Assembly (NCBI RefSeq): GCF_000236165.1
Contig: NZ_CM001373.1
Coordinates: forward strand, 1,564,777 to 1,628,776
Reading direction: 5' to 3'
From: Fluoribacter dumoffii NY 23
GTDB taxonomy: Bacteria; Pseudomonadota; Gammaproteobacteria; Legionellales; Legionellaceae
Length of the DNA stretch: 64,000 bases
Part shown: positions 17,456-27,279 of the stretch, one piece after another
Layout of the letters: each line of letters opens with the position of its first letter
How positions within the stretch are numbered: the stretch's first letter is position 1
Position numbers and translations under genes: made by a program
The notes under the pieces: model-generated
Told to the model about the DNA's origin: nothing
Databases searched by the model: none
What the model saw: only the letters and a program-made list of their open reading frames with translations

Positions 17456-19660
17456 CTATATATTGGGACGTACTTCCTGCTTAACATCTGTAACAAGAAA
17501 AGCATGTGCTTCCCTATTCAGTTGCCCCTGCGCTTGAACCATAATTTTATCGAAGGTACCTGTAGCTATCTTTCCACTCTTGGGATAGTGTTTTTGATAT
17601 TTTTTATGTAAGTCTTGTTGTCCTTGGGCAAGAATTTTTGAAATTTCATTTAAATCATTTCCATGGCCCTGCGTGTCAAGAGCGTTTAATCGGTTATAAA
17701 TAACAAATGCTAATTTTGTTTTTTTAGGTAAAGTAAAGCGGGGAAGCTCAATTACTGTTGATAAAACCCTGTGTACGTTCTCTAAAAAGGTATTTAGTTT
17801 ATAGTATCCCTCAAATTTTTTCGCGATATCTTTCGCCACACTTGTCTCAGAATAACCAGGGGCATTTAACTCGTTTATCGATCTTAATAAATTGGGCAGG
17901 GTGTGTTTTTCCTTTGAGAAATAGTAGTAAGCGGTTCTCATAGTATCATGCATAAATACATCATCGTGATCACTTGAAACCTGCAAGGCTAATGAAAGAC
18001 CCATAACTTTTGATTTGGCGGCTTTCATTCTTTCCATATAATTCAAATTGGTATCGTCTTTGATGGCATCCAGTTCCTCAAGGACGTGTTGAATAAGTTC
18101 TTTTTGTTTTAAATGAAGTGATGAATGCTCCAGGTAGCTATTAAGGAGACTCTGAACTTTATCTATGTATTCAAACGTATGACACACCTTATCTAATTGG
18201 CCATATAAATAGGACTTCTGGTGCTCGCGAACCTCAAGAAATTTAGACACAAGCTGTATCTTCCTTTTTAAATTCGGAATTGCTTCAGCATCAGTCAGGC
18301 TCTCTGTTTCTTCTAAACTTTCCTCCAGGCTTCTTACAGCAAATTTGATAGTTTCTGAGTTATTTTCCTTAAGATGTTTTTCATAATTAATTACGGTAAT
18401 TATCGCTTGTTCCAGGAACGACCGTTCATCATCTATCAAAGTCGCTCCCAATGGACGTCGAAAATAATGCACCACTTTCCGCGGTGCTGGTAATGGACCC
18501 GCAGTAATTTTATGGACATGGCACAACTTGTTGTAAAATCCCTCATTCTCGGATTTTAATTTATCTAACTCTGCGCGCACAATTGTTTCAGTGACTTGCT
18601 CCCCTCCATAAAACCTTTTGTATATATTGGGGTACAGTTTCTCAAACAATTCGCCATGTTCCTGGTTAACAAATAAACGGGGATCCTGGGTGTAATGCTT
18701 ATAATTAGTTAAAATAGTGCGCGTGTTAAGGGCAGTACCTTTGGAATAGAACCACCAGGAACTCTGCATTTCATTGTAATGTTCAAACCGTTCCTGAGGG
18801 GTTAATTCTTTGCCTTCCTTATCCTGAAAGTCTTTCCAGTTACTATCCATAACAATCTTTTGGGATGGAATGGGAGCAGACGCGTCCAAACTGTCTGTTT
18901 CTCGGCAAAAACGATAGAAATCATCATGCAATAATTTGGGCACATGATTCGTTTCCTCATTAGGGGTCAACAACATCGCTTTACCATGCCAGCCCGGGTA
19001 AACCTTAATAGAGACCTTTGTTGTATGCGGGCTGGCAAAAACATACCTGTTTCTATCTTGAGGGTCAAAACCAGGTTTATATTCATGCAGCATCAGCGCG
19101 GTGTCAAGTCTTTGTACATTTCGGGGAATAGTATAAGAATTCGGATCATTGGCCCGGCCCGGGCCTGGTACATGGTCAACCAAAAATAAATTCACTTTAA
19201 CATCTGGATACAAAGTATCCAGCAAATTCGCCAATCTAACACAAGCATCAGCACCTCGGCTATATCCGTGCAAATTAACTGTTTTAGGCATTTCTCCATT
19301 ATTATTATTAATAATTTGTTGCAAAAACAGTGTTGCTTCAAATAATAAATCATCCATTCCATCGCCAAGCAAACGGCCAGTTAATCCTTTCATAGTGTCT
19401 TTTATGCCGGCCAGTATTTCGTCTGTAACTCTAACTTTTCTGTTACTCACAGGATCGTATACATAGCGACCCGGAGTAGGATGCTCGGCACAAGTTGGAT
19501 CGGGCACTGAACCCACGCCATCGAACAAATGCGTTGCAACCGTCGAGTCCGCTTTGTTCGCGTTGGAAGCAACAGCATTATGAAAAACCGTCATTGCATC
19601 TTGATATTTGCTGCGATGACAGTCGGTGCCTAAGAAGAAAAAGCTTACTGTGTCTTTCAT
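17456..19660 (-). CDS. Effector-like alpha/beta hydrolase (DUF2235/Tle-like)
   Basis: A 734-residue protein. The first 250 residues look like the DUF2235/T6SS-phospholipase (Tle1-like) alpha/beta-hydrolase fold: an initial strand with FFFLGTDCHRSKY, a THLFDGVGS turn, and the nucleophile elbow HGYSRGAD with Ser134. Candidate acid and histidine residues lie in LFLVDHVPGPG and in the HEYKP / HTTK / WHGK region. The rest (about 330-734) is helical and unrecognised, with coiled-coil stretches. It has no signal peptide or membrane span. The gene is isolated, with large gaps on both sides. Lipase or phospholipase activity and translocation are inferences. Confidence 0.68.
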   Translation of the reverse strand: MKDTVSFFFLGTDCHRSKYQDAMTVFHNAVASNANKADSTVATHLFDGVGSVPDPTCAEHPTPGRYVYDPVSNRKVRVTDEILAGIKDTMKGLTGRLLGDGMDDLLFEATLFLQQIINNNNGEMPKTVNLHGYSRGADACVRLANLLDTLYPDVKVNLFLVDHVPGPGRANDPNSYTIPRNVQRLDTALMLHEYKPGFDPQDRNRYVFASPHTTKVSIKVYPGWHGKAMLLTPNEETNHVPKLLHDDFYRFCRETDSLDASAPIPSQKIVMDSNWKDFQDKEGKELTPQERFEHYNEMQSSWWFYSKGTALNTRTILTNYKHYTQDPRLFVNQEHGELFEKLYPNIYKRFYGGEQVTETIVRAELDKLKSENEGFYNKLCHVHKITAGPLPAPRKVVHYFRRPLGATLIDDERSFLEQAIITVINYEKHLKENNSETIKFAVRSLEESLEETESLTDAEAIPNLKRKIQLVSKFLEVREHQKSYLYGQLDKVCHTFEYIDKVQSLLNSYLEHSSLHLKQKELIQHVLEELDAIKDDTNLNYMERMKAAKSKVMGLSLALQVSSDHDDVFMHDTMRTAYYYFSKEKHTLPNLLRSINELNAPGYSETSVAKDIAKKFEGYYKLNTFLENVHRVLSTVIELPRFTLPKKTKLAFVIYNRLNALDTQGHGNDLNEISKILAQGQQDLHKKYQKHYPKSGKIATGTFDKIMVQAQGQLNREAHAFLVTDVKQEVRPNI

Positions 19661-20070
19661 TTTTTGTATATTTAATTACCACACAGCTATATAATAGCAC
19701 AGTTAACGTATTAACTGAACTCTTTATTTACACTTTGATCATTTGTATGACATTAAGATTTATCGGAAAATGAAATTCGCACAGCTTTGGGGTAAAAGAT
19801 TGTGACGTAGGCAAAGCTAGAAAAATAAAATACCTTACAGTAAATATAGCTGCCGCCCTTTAATAGCCCAGTCTATAAAACTGAGTGTAATCAAAACATT
19901 GTGCAAGTTATGAATCCGAAATTGAAGGTTCTCATGAGTGACATCAAATTAATGGAGCAAAATGATGAGTTTAATTTGTGACAGGATTTAAGGTGAGGGA
20001 AAAAATTTATGCTACCCTAATAAGATATAAAATGGACTGGGCAAGTGAGTAATTTAACAGGGAGTTTATT
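19661..20070. other. Intergenic region, 410 bp
   Basis: Divergent spacer between the hydrolase gene and fumC. AT-rich with no supported small ORF. The fumC leader ends with CAGGGAG about nine bases before its ATG. Confidence 0.45.
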
Positions 20071-21474
20071 ATGCCGGCAACGCGTATAGAAAAGGACAGT
20101 ATGGGGGAAATTGCAGTTGATGCGGACAAGCTATGGGGAGCACAAACACAACGTTCCCTCCAGCACTTTAGTATCGGCCGCGATTTAATTCCCCAAGAGA
20201 TGATTACAGCCTATGCCTTTTTAAAAAAGGCTGCAGCAATAGCGAATCATGCAAGTTCCCGTTTAGATGAAAAACAAAAACAATTGATTATCCAGGTTTG
20301 TGATGAAATTTTAGCAGGACAACATCATGAGATGTTCCCTTTACATGTTTGGATGACTGGGAGCGGCACCCAGTTTAATATGAATGTCAATGAAGTCATT
20401 GCCAATCGTTGCAGCCAGATCGCAGGGACTCCATTGGGAACTAAAACACCCGTTCATCCCAATGATCATGTAAATATGGCCCAATCATCTAATGATTCTT
20501 TTCCCTCCGCAATGTATATTGCTTCCGCCCTGCAGGTAAAACAACGGCTGCTTCCTGCACTCCACGCATTATCTAGAGCAATGCAAGTCAAAGCCAAAGC
20601 CTGGAAAGATATTGTCAAAATTGGGCGCACCCATATGCAAGATGCGACCCCGTTAACCCTAGGCCAAGAATGGTCAGGGTATGTAGGCATGCTTGATGAT
20701 AATCTGAACCATCTCGAGTCTGCACTGCACAATGTTTACCATTTGGCTCTAGGAGGAACAGCAGTTGGTACAGGATTAAATTCGGCACCGGACTTTGCAG
20801 AAAAAGCAGCTGCAGCGATTGCAAAGCTTACCGGGCTGCCTTTTGTGAGTGCCTCCAATAAATTTACAGTACAAGGAGCGCATGATGCACTGGTACAATT
20901 ATCCGGTACATTGCGTACCATTGCTGTTTCTTTATACAAAATTGCAAATGACATCCGTATCCTTTCCTGTGGTCCGCGAGCAGGCTTTGCTGAACTTAAA
21001 ATTCCAGCTAATGAACCTGGATCTTCCATCATGCCAGGAAAAGTCAACCCCACTCAATGCGAAGCACTTACCATGATTTGTGTGCAGGTTATGGCAAATG
21101 ATGTGGCTATTGGTTTTGGTGGGGCAGGAGGATATCTGGAAATGAATGTGTATAAACCACTTATCATCTATAACCTCATCCAGTCAATTACCTTGCTCAC
21201 CGATGGCATGACGAATTTCCGACAATTTTTAATAGAAGGCACCGAACCTAACCTAAAACAAATTCAGGCATTTGTAGATCGCTCCCTGATGCTGGTTACC
21301 GCATTATCTCCGGTGATAGGTTATGATAAAGCCTCCGCAATCGCACATTATGCTATGGATCACGATCTTTCTTTAAAAGAAGCAGCATTGCAATTAAAGT
21401 ATATCAGCGAGGCTGATTTCGATCGTATCGTGGATCCCAAGAAGATGGTGGAACCTTATGTCTCTCGCAAATAA
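20071..21474 (+). CDS. fumC: Class II fumarate hydratase
   Basis: A 467-residue class II (iron-independent) fumarase converting fumarate and malate in the TCA cycle. It has the superfamily signature [16 protein letters not shown], the substrate-binding [13 protein letters not shown] and [19 protein letters not shown] segments, and the usual length. It is a homotetramer in the cytosol. The downstream exporter gene starts inside its last codons (17-nt overlap), so the two are translationally linked. Confidence 0.97.
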   Translation: MPATRIEKDSMGEIAVDADKLWGAQTQRSLQHFSIGRDLIPQEMITAYAFLKKAAAIANHASSRLDEKQKQLIIQVCDEILAGQHHEMFPLHVWMTGSGTQFNMNVNEVIANRCSQIAGTPLGTKTPVHPNDHVNMAQSSNDSFPSAMYIASALQVKQRLLPALHALSRAMQVKAKAWKDIVKIGRTHMQDATPLTLGQEWSGYVGMLDDNLNHLESALHNVYHLALGGTAVGTGLNSAPDFAEKAAAAIAKLTGLPFVSASNKFTVQGAHDALVQLSGTLRTIAVSLYKIANDIRILSCGPRAGFAELKIPANEPGSSIMPGKVNPTQCEALTMICVQVMANDVAIGFGGAGGYLEMNVYKPLIIYNLIQSITLLTDGMTNFRQFLIEGTEPNLKQIQAFVDRSLMLVTALSPVIGYDKASAIAHYAMDHDLSLKEAALQLKYISEADFDRIVDPKKMVEPYVSRK

Positions 21475-22723
21475 TAAGGTTATGCCTCTGGGGCAGCAGG
21501 CAGAGATTATCTTGGCTTTTGCAAAAGTGCTTTTTATCAATGGACAAACAACGACCCAGGTAATTCGTGAAGCAAAGAAAATAGCCAAGGTATTGCACCT
21601 GCATATCTTACTTGTACCCCGATGGGGAGAATTGTGGTTGCAAGTAAAAGACTCTTCTGGAAAGCAATTTGAGTGCTTTACAGTCACCGATCCAGTGAGC
21701 GTGCATATGGGTAGGGTCATTGCAACCATGAAAGTTTTAGAAACTTTTTATCAAGGAAAGAAGACGCTGACGCAATCATATGAGAAGCTGAAACAAATTA
21801 GCAATCAACCCCCTTCCTCAATTTGGCTGTTTACCCTGGCAGCCGCTATGGGAGCTGTGGCACTGGGTATGATTTTTGGTCTTAATGAATGGGCAGCTGC
21901 TTTATTGATTTTTTTCAGTGCTGCTTTGGGTGCATTAACTCGCCGCTATTTGGCCAAAATTACCGCAAACCTGTTTGTTCAACCTCTGGTGGCCGCGAGC
22001 ATCGCAGGAATTATTGGGGCAATTGCCGTACATTATCATTTAAGTTCATCCTTGCGCCTGGTCGCTTTATGTCCCTGCATGGTACTTGTTCCTGGCCCAC
22101 ATTTTCTTAATAGCGCCCTGGACTTTATCCATGGTCGAATGCACCTTGGAATGGCACGTTTGGCTTTAGCCGGGTTGATTTGCGTGAGCATTTCTTTGGG
22201 AGTCTGGGTTGGCATGGCCCTTTTGGGGGTAAACTTGCCCGTTGATCCAGGCAGGCAACAAATAGTCCCCCTCTGGCAGGATATGATTGCTGCAGGGATT
22301 GCGATTATAGCGTACAGCATTTTTTTCTCATCCCCGTTGCGTCTACTGGTTTGGCCCATGGTGATTGGAGTGCTGGCACATATGCTGAGATGGCATGCTT
22401 TGGTGCATTATGGTGCCAGTATCGCAACCGCTTCTTTTCTGGCATGTCTTTTCGTAGGCGTAATCCTAACCTTGGTTGCCTATAGAAAACGGATGCCTTT
22501 TGCTGCATTAGCTTTTGCTGCGGTGGTTTCTATGATTCCAGGTGTGTTTTTATTCCGGATGACCAGTGGAATAGTTGCTTTGACCCATAGTCAAAATATT
22601 ACCTTTACTTTATTAGGTCAAACTATTTACGATGGTTTAAATGCTCTGGTTATTACAGTTGCCATCAGCTTAGGATTGCTTGGACCAAAAGTAATATTGG
22701 ATAAAATGGCAATTAAAAATTAG
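21458..22723 (+). CDS. Threonine/serine exporter (ThrE) family protein
   Basis: A 421-residue inner-membrane protein combining a cytosolic N-terminal domain (about 1-125; [31 protein letters not shown]) and about ten hydrophobic segments arranged as two ThrE-type modules. [22 protein letters not shown] and the later [14 protein letters not shown] are the paired proline-glycine motifs of the family. The Corynebacterium prototype exports threonine and serine, but the substrate here is not proven. The start at 21458 is preferred (GGTGG upstream) and overlaps fumC; a second ATG eight codons in is possible. Confidence 0.88.
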   Translation: MSLANNKVMPLGQQAEIILAFAKVLFINGQTTTQVIREAKKIAKVLHLHILLVPRWGELWLQVKDSSGKQFECFTVTDPVSVHMGRVIATMKVLETFYQGKKTLTQSYEKLKQISNQPPSSIWLFTLAAAMGAVALGMIFGLNEWAAALLIFFSAALGALTRRYLAKITANLFVQPLVAASIAGIIGAIAVHYHLSSSLRLVALCPCMVLVPGPHFLNSALDFIHGRMHLGMARLALAGLICVSISLGVWVGMALLGVNLPVDPGRQQIVPLWQDMIAAGIAIIAYSIFFSSPLRLLVWPMVIGVLAHMLRWHALVHYGASIATASFLACLFVGVILTLVAYRKRMPFAALAFAAVVSMIPGVFLFRMTSGIVALTHSQNITFTLLGQTIYDGLNALVITVAISLGLLGPKVILDKMAIKN

Positions 22724-22781
22724 AGTAGGCCTAAAATCCGTCTTATGCTTATCTTTCGTTTAATTTCAATCCGAAGAGTTA

Positions 22782-22806
22782 ATCCCGTTTGCCAGGCAAA
22801 CGGGAT
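22782..22806. terminator. Strong symmetric hairpin between convergent genes
   Basis: Perfect 12-bp inverted repeat (ATCCCGTTTGCC / GGCAAACGGGAT) around a single base, between the exporter stop (22723) and the convergent gene stop (22813). It probably acts as a bidirectional terminator although it lacks a T-run. Confidence 0.6.
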
Positions 22807-22812
22807 ACCTGC

Positions 22813-23154
22813 TTAAGGTTTTTGCCAAATAGGGGCTCCGGTATGTCGGTTAAGGCAGGTAATATAAGTTTTTGTTCCATTACGATCTTTAGAAAAAATA
22901 AAAACATAATCTCCAGCAATTTGCCAAGATAATATTTTGGCGTGGAAAGGAACATTCCACAAACGAACACCAGCATAAGTGTATGCAGTAACATGATCCT
23001 GGCTATCAAAAGTTGAAATAGCCATTACCGAATCAGGGGTAAGCTTCATTCGCTCTTGTTGGAAATCATAATCTTCTGTGGGGACAGCTGCAGCATGAGT
23101 GATTAAGGTTGTTGAAAACAACAAGCCAAAAAACATCTTTCGAAACAATTCCAT
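22813..23154 (-). CDS. Exported small protein, PQQ/beta-propeller-like strand
   Basis: A 113-residue protein from the preferred start, which has an AGAGG site seven bases upstream; the open frame extends 41 codons further upstream without support. The N-terminus is a signal peptide (MELFRKMFFGLLFSTTLITHAAA). The mature part has beta strands and the pattern YVFIFSKDRNGTKTYITCLNRHTGAPIWQ, like one blade of a PQQ-type propeller (conversion to G-x-x-x-W). It is too short to be a propeller on its own. Likely periplasmic; function unknown. Confidence 0.7.
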   Translation of the reverse strand: MELFRKMFFGLLFSTTLITHAAAVPTEDYDFQQERMKLTPDSVMAISTFDSQDHVTAYTYAGVRLWNVPFHAKILSWQIAGDYVFIFSKDRNGTKTYITCLNRHTGAPIWQKP

Positions 23155-23417
23155 ATTAAAACCTCTTGAATTAATGAAGTGAAACGCTTTGCGATCTCGT
23201 GAAGCGTATGGATAATTTGATTCATGTATCAAAAAATCCTGGGGGAAAATACAATTTTTCTCCATTTTTGTAAACAATTGATGATCAGACCATTCAATTG
23301 CTTGTAATCAAGAAAGCAGATAAAAAATTATAAATAAGCAGAATGTCGGTGGCGTTTCAGGTATTATTTCGCGTTGACTTCTACCGTCTTAGATTTCTTC
23401 TTGTTTGAATTACCTGT

Positions 23418-25022
23418 TTATATCTGTTTTGACTTTAACCCAGAGAGAACTAAGCGCTGGCGAATCATCATCAATATACCCTTTACCTCCTCCAGTTTCA
23501 GAAGTCCGCACATAATCAGATACGTCAAGACAGCACAGGATATTGAAATGAGGAGAGAAAATCCTCGTATCCAGAATGAAGGATGATAGAGGAAATTTGT
23601 TCCATAAATAGAGATACACTGACACACTAACCCTAATGTTGCTGAGGCAAGGGCACAACGAAACACGGTACTGAAAAAATACATATTTTGTAAATTATGC
23701 AAACGAGCCATGATGACATACAGTATTAAAAAATTTACCGTGGCAGAAATTGTTGTAGATAATGCGAGTCCGCAATGCCCCATATTCAACTTGAAAATTA
23801 AGAAATAATTCGAAAATATGTTTAAGATGATGGTTGCAAAACTGACAATCATGGGAGTCCATTTCTTATCAATGGCGTAAAAGGCAGGCGAAAGTACCTT
23901 AATGGAGGAATAGGCTACAAGCCCCAAAGCGTAATATTGCAATGCATAAGCAGTTTGTAATGAATCCGCGGCATGGAATTTTCCATGTTCATAAATGAAA
24001 TTTATGATGGGGTGAGCGAAGAACCACAGCCCCACAGCAGCTGGCATGGTCAAAAACACGGAGAGGCGAAGCGCACGTGCCAGGGTATATCCAAATTGAG
24101 AATGATTATTTGTTGCGGCAAGCCGGGATACAACGGGTAAGGTAATAGTCGCAATAGCTACTCCCAAGACCCCTAATGGGAATTGCATAAGCCTGAAAGC
24201 GCTGTTAAGCCATGTCACTGCCTCTTTCCCAAGATAGGAGGCAAATCCTGAGTTAATGAGTACATTTATTTGCACTGCACTTGCGGCGATCACCGCTGGA
24301 ATAGTTAAAATTAAAGTGTTCCGGACACCCGAATCAAACCATTGAAAATTAGGTTTAAAGTGAAAACCAACCTTTCTTAGGCTGGGAAGTTGTACTCCCA
24401 GTTGTAAAAGCCCCCCTATCACCGTTCCAATTGCTAAACCGATGAGTGCCTTCTCTCCAAAAGTGGGGTCAATAAACCACCCGCACAGAGCACCGCCAAG
24501 AATAGAGCCAACATTAAAAAAACTGGAAGCTAAAGCGGGCATGCCAAAAACATTTTTAGAGTTCAACATCCCCATTACAATAGCAGCAAGAGATACGAGT
24601 AAAATGAAAGGAAACATCAATTGCGTGAGGAACACTGTTGTTTCAGCATCCTTTGCTGAAAACCCAGGCGCTAAAATAAAAATGATGTATTTGGCAAAAA
24701 AAATTCCAAGGAGGCATAAAATACTCATAAAAATACTGGTCAATGTAAGCATTTTTGCCGCCAGCTCCCATGCGGAATGCTCTCCTTCAGTTTCCATTTT
24801 TTTAGAAAAAACAGTAATGAAAGAAATGGAGAGCGCCCCCTCTGCAAACAAATCCCTCAAAAGGTTTGGTGCCCGGAAAGCAATAAGAAAAATTCCCATA
24901 GAAGCGCTGCCAAACAAGGCATTAAATAAAACCTCGCGAATTAGTCCCAATACCCTGCTGCACATAACAGCAAGGGCAATAATCCCGGTTGCCTTGATAT
25001 TTAATTTTTTATCACCGCTCAT
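23418..25022 (-). CDS. murJ: Lipid II flippase MurJ
   Basis: A protein of 534 residues from the preferred ATG with about fourteen transmembrane helices, belonging to the MOP superfamily MurJ/MviN group. It carries the signature VLGLIREVLFNALFGSASMG, LLRDLFAEGALS (with the essential cationic cavity residues) and FRLMQFPLGVLGVAIATITLPVVSR. It flips the peptidoglycan precursor lipid II across the inner membrane and is normally essential. A TTG codon 42 bp further upstream with an AGGAG site is an alternative start, but family members begin close to the chosen MSGDKK. Confidence 0.95.
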   Translation of the reverse strand: MSGDKKLNIKATGIIALAVMCSRVLGLIREVLFNALFGSASMGIFLIAFRAPNLLRDLFAEGALSISFITVFSKKMETEGEHSAWELAAKMLTLTSIFMSILCLLGIFFAKYIIFILAPGFSAKDAETTVFLTQLMFPFILLVSLAAIVMGMLNSKNVFGMPALASSFFNVGSILGGALCGWFIDPTFGEKALIGLAIGTVIGGLLQLGVQLPSLRKVGFHFKPNFQWFDSGVRNTLILTIPAVIAASAVQINVLINSGFASYLGKEAVTWLNSAFRLMQFPLGVLGVAIATITLPVVSRLAATNNHSQFGYTLARALRLSVFLTMPAAVGLWFFAHPIINFIYEHGKFHAADSLQTAYALQYYALGLVAYSSIKVLSPAFYAIDKKWTPMIVSFATIILNIFSNYFLIFKLNMGHCGLALSTTISATVNFLILYVIMARLHNLQNMYFFSTVFRCALASATLGLVCQCISIYGTNFLYHPSFWIRGFSLLISISCAVLTYLIMCGLLKLEEVKGILMMIRQRLVLSGLKSKQI

Positions 25023-25210
25023 GTTTATCCACGCTTCATAATGAACATGGATATGATAGCCCAAGACTCCTAGGAGGGATACTCCGTTATAGCTAATAAA
25101 AGAACGCCCTCCTTTACTTACCCTCCCTAGTATAATTTTTATTCTATAATCATAGGGAAAATAGAAATTCAGGGAGAATTAGTAGCATTTAACTTTTATG
25201 GAGAAAAATC

Positions 25211-25288
25211 ATGGGATACATCATTGCATGGTTGTTGGGTGTTCCAGTGAGTATATTATTATTAATCTGGTTGATTTCTCACATTTAA
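25211..25288 (+). CDS. Very small single-helix membrane protein (25 residues)
   Basis: A 25-codon frame encoding one hydrophobic helix (MGYIIAWLLGVPVSILLLIW...), with a GGAG ribosome-binding site eight bases upstream. The pattern W-L-L-G-V-P-x-S matches a type of tiny membrane protein seen in several proteobacteria. It is 18 bp before the next gene and probably co-transcribed with it. Function unknown. Confidence 0.6.
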   Translation: MGYIIAWLLGVPVSILLLIWLISHI

Positions 25289-25306
25289 TATAAGGATACC
25301 TATATT

Positions 25307-25906
25307 ATGGACAATCAAAAATGCTTTAAAACTACGTTAACCAGTGTTCATTGGCCTGCAATTATTGCAGGGGCTTTTGTGGGTGTAGGATTGGGGTTTT
25401 TACTCAATATCTTTAGTATGGCAATCGGATTGAGTGCTTATACCTCATCAGCTGATAATGCGCTTACTGTTTCCATCGGCGGCGTATTAGGTTTATTAAT
25501 AGGTGTTATTGCTTCCATGGGGGTCGCCGGATTTGTTGCCGGCTATTTGGGGCGTTTCTATCATTGCTATTGCCATGGTGGAGTATTGTATGGGTTTATT
25601 ACCTGGAGTTTGGCATTAATGTTGAGTGCTTTATTGATTATGCCATTGACTCATTATGTTTCATTTTACCAGGAAAATTTAGACCCTAATTTAGCTCCCA
25701 CTCAGATTTCTACAGCTGATGTGAATGTTTCTGTAACTTCGCAACAAAATCCCACGCCTCAAAAAATGTTGAATGCTAATCCCAAACATTTAATGTGGAG
25801 TGGTTGGATACTTTTTATTTTATTTTTCCTGGGAGGAGTATCCAGTTGTATCGGTGCATGTTATGGCATGCGATGTGCTAAAGAAGAAAATAAACTTTCC
25901 TTATAA
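25307..25906 (+). CDS. Integral membrane protein of unknown function, four helices
   Basis: A 199-residue protein with four hydrophobic segments: AIIAGAFVGVGLGFLLNIF (18-40), a Gly-rich pair from about 55-80 and 94-118 (GGVLGLLIGVIASMGVAG, YGFITWSLALMLSALLIM), a polar loop from about 120-160, and a last helix (WILFILFFLGGVSSCIGACYG). Small-residue packing motifs (GxxxG) are frequent. It resembles conserved Legionella membrane proteins without assigned function. It forms a small operon with the 25-residue protein upstream and ends at a strong terminator. Confidence 0.72.
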   Translation: MDNQKCFKTTLTSVHWPAIIAGAFVGVGLGFLLNIFSMAIGLSAYTSSADNALTVSIGGVLGLLIGVIASMGVAGFVAGYLGRFYHCYCHGGVLYGFITWSLALMLSALLIMPLTHYVSFYQENLDPNLAPTQISTADVNVSVTSQQNPTPQKMLNANPKHLMWSGWILFILFFLGGVSSCIGACYGMRCAKEENKLSL

Positions 25907-25930
25907 AGACTTTACAATTATGGGATAGTT

Positions 25931-25962
25931 AAAAAGGTAGGGCTTTTCAGCCCTACCTTTTT
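25931..25962. terminator. Bidirectional Rho-independent terminator
   Basis: Perfect 13-bp stem (AAAAAGGTAGGGC / GCCCTACCTTTTT) with a six-base loop, between convergent genes. A-run on one side and T-run on the other make it active in both directions. Confidence 0.88.
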
Positions 25963-26001
25963 ATATGTGTTATAAAATTTATAATTTCCGCAGGCTTTCA
26001 A

Positions 26002-26316
26002 TTAGCGTTTTACAATGCTTCGACATTTATTTCCTTTTGCAATTAAAAAGACATAGCTATCTTTTTTCAATCGATGCGAACCACAAGAAACATCTTTTCC
26101 GTTAGGTGAATTTTTTCTATAACCAAACGAATAGACGCTATTAACAGGGCCCTTCCCTGTGTAAGTTTTACCAGAACCTCCTATTTTTTTACCATTGACT
26201 GCATAACCTATCCCCGCGGCATTTTGATCATTTGTAGTTACTGTCACATTGATGGTGTTAGCAGCAAATAAAGATGACGATCCGAGCAAGCAAAACCCTA
26301 AAATTAGTTTTTTCAT
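26002..26316 (-). CDS. Small exported protein
   Basis: A 104-residue protein with a clear signal peptide (MKKLILGFCLLGSSSLFAA, cleavage near residue 19) and a basic, beta-rich mature part holding two cysteines (VSCGSHRL and NKCRSIV) that could form a disulphide. Very strong ribosome-binding site (AAGGAGG). No family recognised; probably periplasmic or secreted. Confidence 0.72.
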   Translation of the reverse strand: MKKLILGFCLLGSSSLFAANTINVTVTTNDQNAAGIGYAVNGKKIGGSGKTYTGKGPVNSVYSFGYRKNSPNGKDVSCGSHRLKKDSYVFLIAKGNKCRSIVKR

Positions 26317-26539
26317 GTCTCCTCCTTAAGGCACTCAAAAGACGATAAAATTTGCTTTGATAGATTGATTCTAACCCAAACTCTTCTGTTTCGTTCCGGT
26401 TGAATGGTTCATTTCAATAATCTGGTTTAGACAGTAAGAGGTTATGAAACTTTCCAAGCTTTTTAAAAGAAGCTGGACCACATCTTCCAGCTCCTTGATT
26501 CGTCTTTACTTGACAAGCTTTTAATTAAAAATTCATTAT

Positions 26540-26737
26540 TTAGTGTTTTGTAGTGAAGTCTTTAACGACTCTTTCAGCTTCATCTTTTGAATAACCGTAA
26601 TGTTTTTGGAGTTTTCCAAAAATTTCCTGATGGTTTCCTTCGATAACTTTAAAATCATCATCGGTTAACTTACCCCAGGTTTGTTTCATTTTACCTTTGA
26701 TTTCTTCCCATTTTCCTTCAAATATATCCTTATTCAT
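26540..26737 (-). CDS. CsbD family stress protein
   Basis: A 65-residue hydrophilic protein with the CsbD signature: an N-terminal F-E-G-KWEEIKGKMKQTWGKLTDDD and a central GNHQEIFGKLQKHYGYSKDEAE. CsbD-like proteins are small, abundant general-stress proteins of unknown mechanism. Strong AAGGAG site before the ATG. It sits in a run of small minus-strand genes with separate ribosome-binding sites. Confidence 0.93.
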   Translation of the reverse strand: MNKDIFEGKWEEIKGKMKQTWGKLTDDDFKVIEGNHQEIFGKLQKHYGYSKDEAERVVKDFTTKH

Positions 26738-26786
26738 TTTACTCTCCTTTATTGATTACCAAAAAAATAAATGTAAGTGTTTCTTT

Positions 26787-27026
26787 TTATTTGCTTAATT
26801 CACAAGTAATTTTGGTACAGTCCCGACAGTTTTTAGCAGCAAAAGCAAAAGATTTTTCTGCAGAGCCTGGAGTATGCGCCATTTTGTCGTCCGCAACCCT
26901 ATCTTTGTAGTTATCGGCACTGCTGGCATTAGTAGTACAAATCCAATTAGATTTCATATCAGTAGGTTCTGTAGCGAAGCAAACACAAGAACCTAGAAGT
27001 AAGACACCCATAATTATCTTTTTCAT
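26787..27026 (-). CDS. Small exported cysteine-rich protein
   Basis: A 79-residue protein from the ATG at 27026, which has AGGGAAG upstream; a TTG six codons earlier is less likely. Signal peptide MKKIIMGVLLLGSCVCFAT, then a mature part with four cysteines (NWICTT, KNCRDC, ITCELS) that could form two disulphides. No family recognised. Periplasmic location inferred. Confidence 0.68.
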   Translation of the reverse strand: MKKIIMGVLLLGSCVCFATEPTDMKSNWICTTNASSADNYKDRVADDKMAHTPGSAEKSFAFAAKNCRDCTKITCELSK

Positions 27027-27096
27027 AATCTTCCCTAATCTCAATTTATGTTGATGAATCTTAAAACCTTCAAGTAATACTTAAAAGAAAAGGCCA

Positions 27097-27279
27097 TTAC
27101 GTCTTCTTTCTGCCGGAACCACCAGGCTTCTTACCACCACCATCCTGTTTATTTACAGTTGCCCATGCACGCCGTTCCGCCTCCTCCTTGGAAACACCTT
27201 TTTTTTCATACCCTTCTTCTATATGTTCGGCTTTTCTTTTTTGTTTGTCTGTGTATTTGGATTTATCTCCTTGAGTCAT
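27097..27279 (-). CDS. Small basic conserved protein ('plasmid stabilization'-type annotation)
   Basis: A 60-residue, highly charged protein: DKSKYTDKQKRKAEHIEEGY, then a KEEAERRAWATVNKQDGGGKK core and a Gly/Lys tail. This pattern is widespread in proteobacteria and is often labelled a plasmid stabilisation protein without evidence. The AERRAWATVNK helix is shared with ChaB-like proteins. It may be nucleic-acid associated. Strong AAGGAG ribosome-binding site. Confidence 0.75.
   Translation of the reverse strand: MTQGDKSKYTDKQKRKAEHIEEGYEKKGVSKEEAERRAWATVNKQDGGGKKPGGSGRKKT

Noticed and set aside
21394-21729. Minus-strand frames across the fumC/exporter junction
   Set aside because: Antisense to two recognised genes, with no start signals.
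24442-25041. 199-codon plus-strand frame inside murJ
   Set aside because: Antisense shadow of murJ; the murJ frame carries all family motifs.
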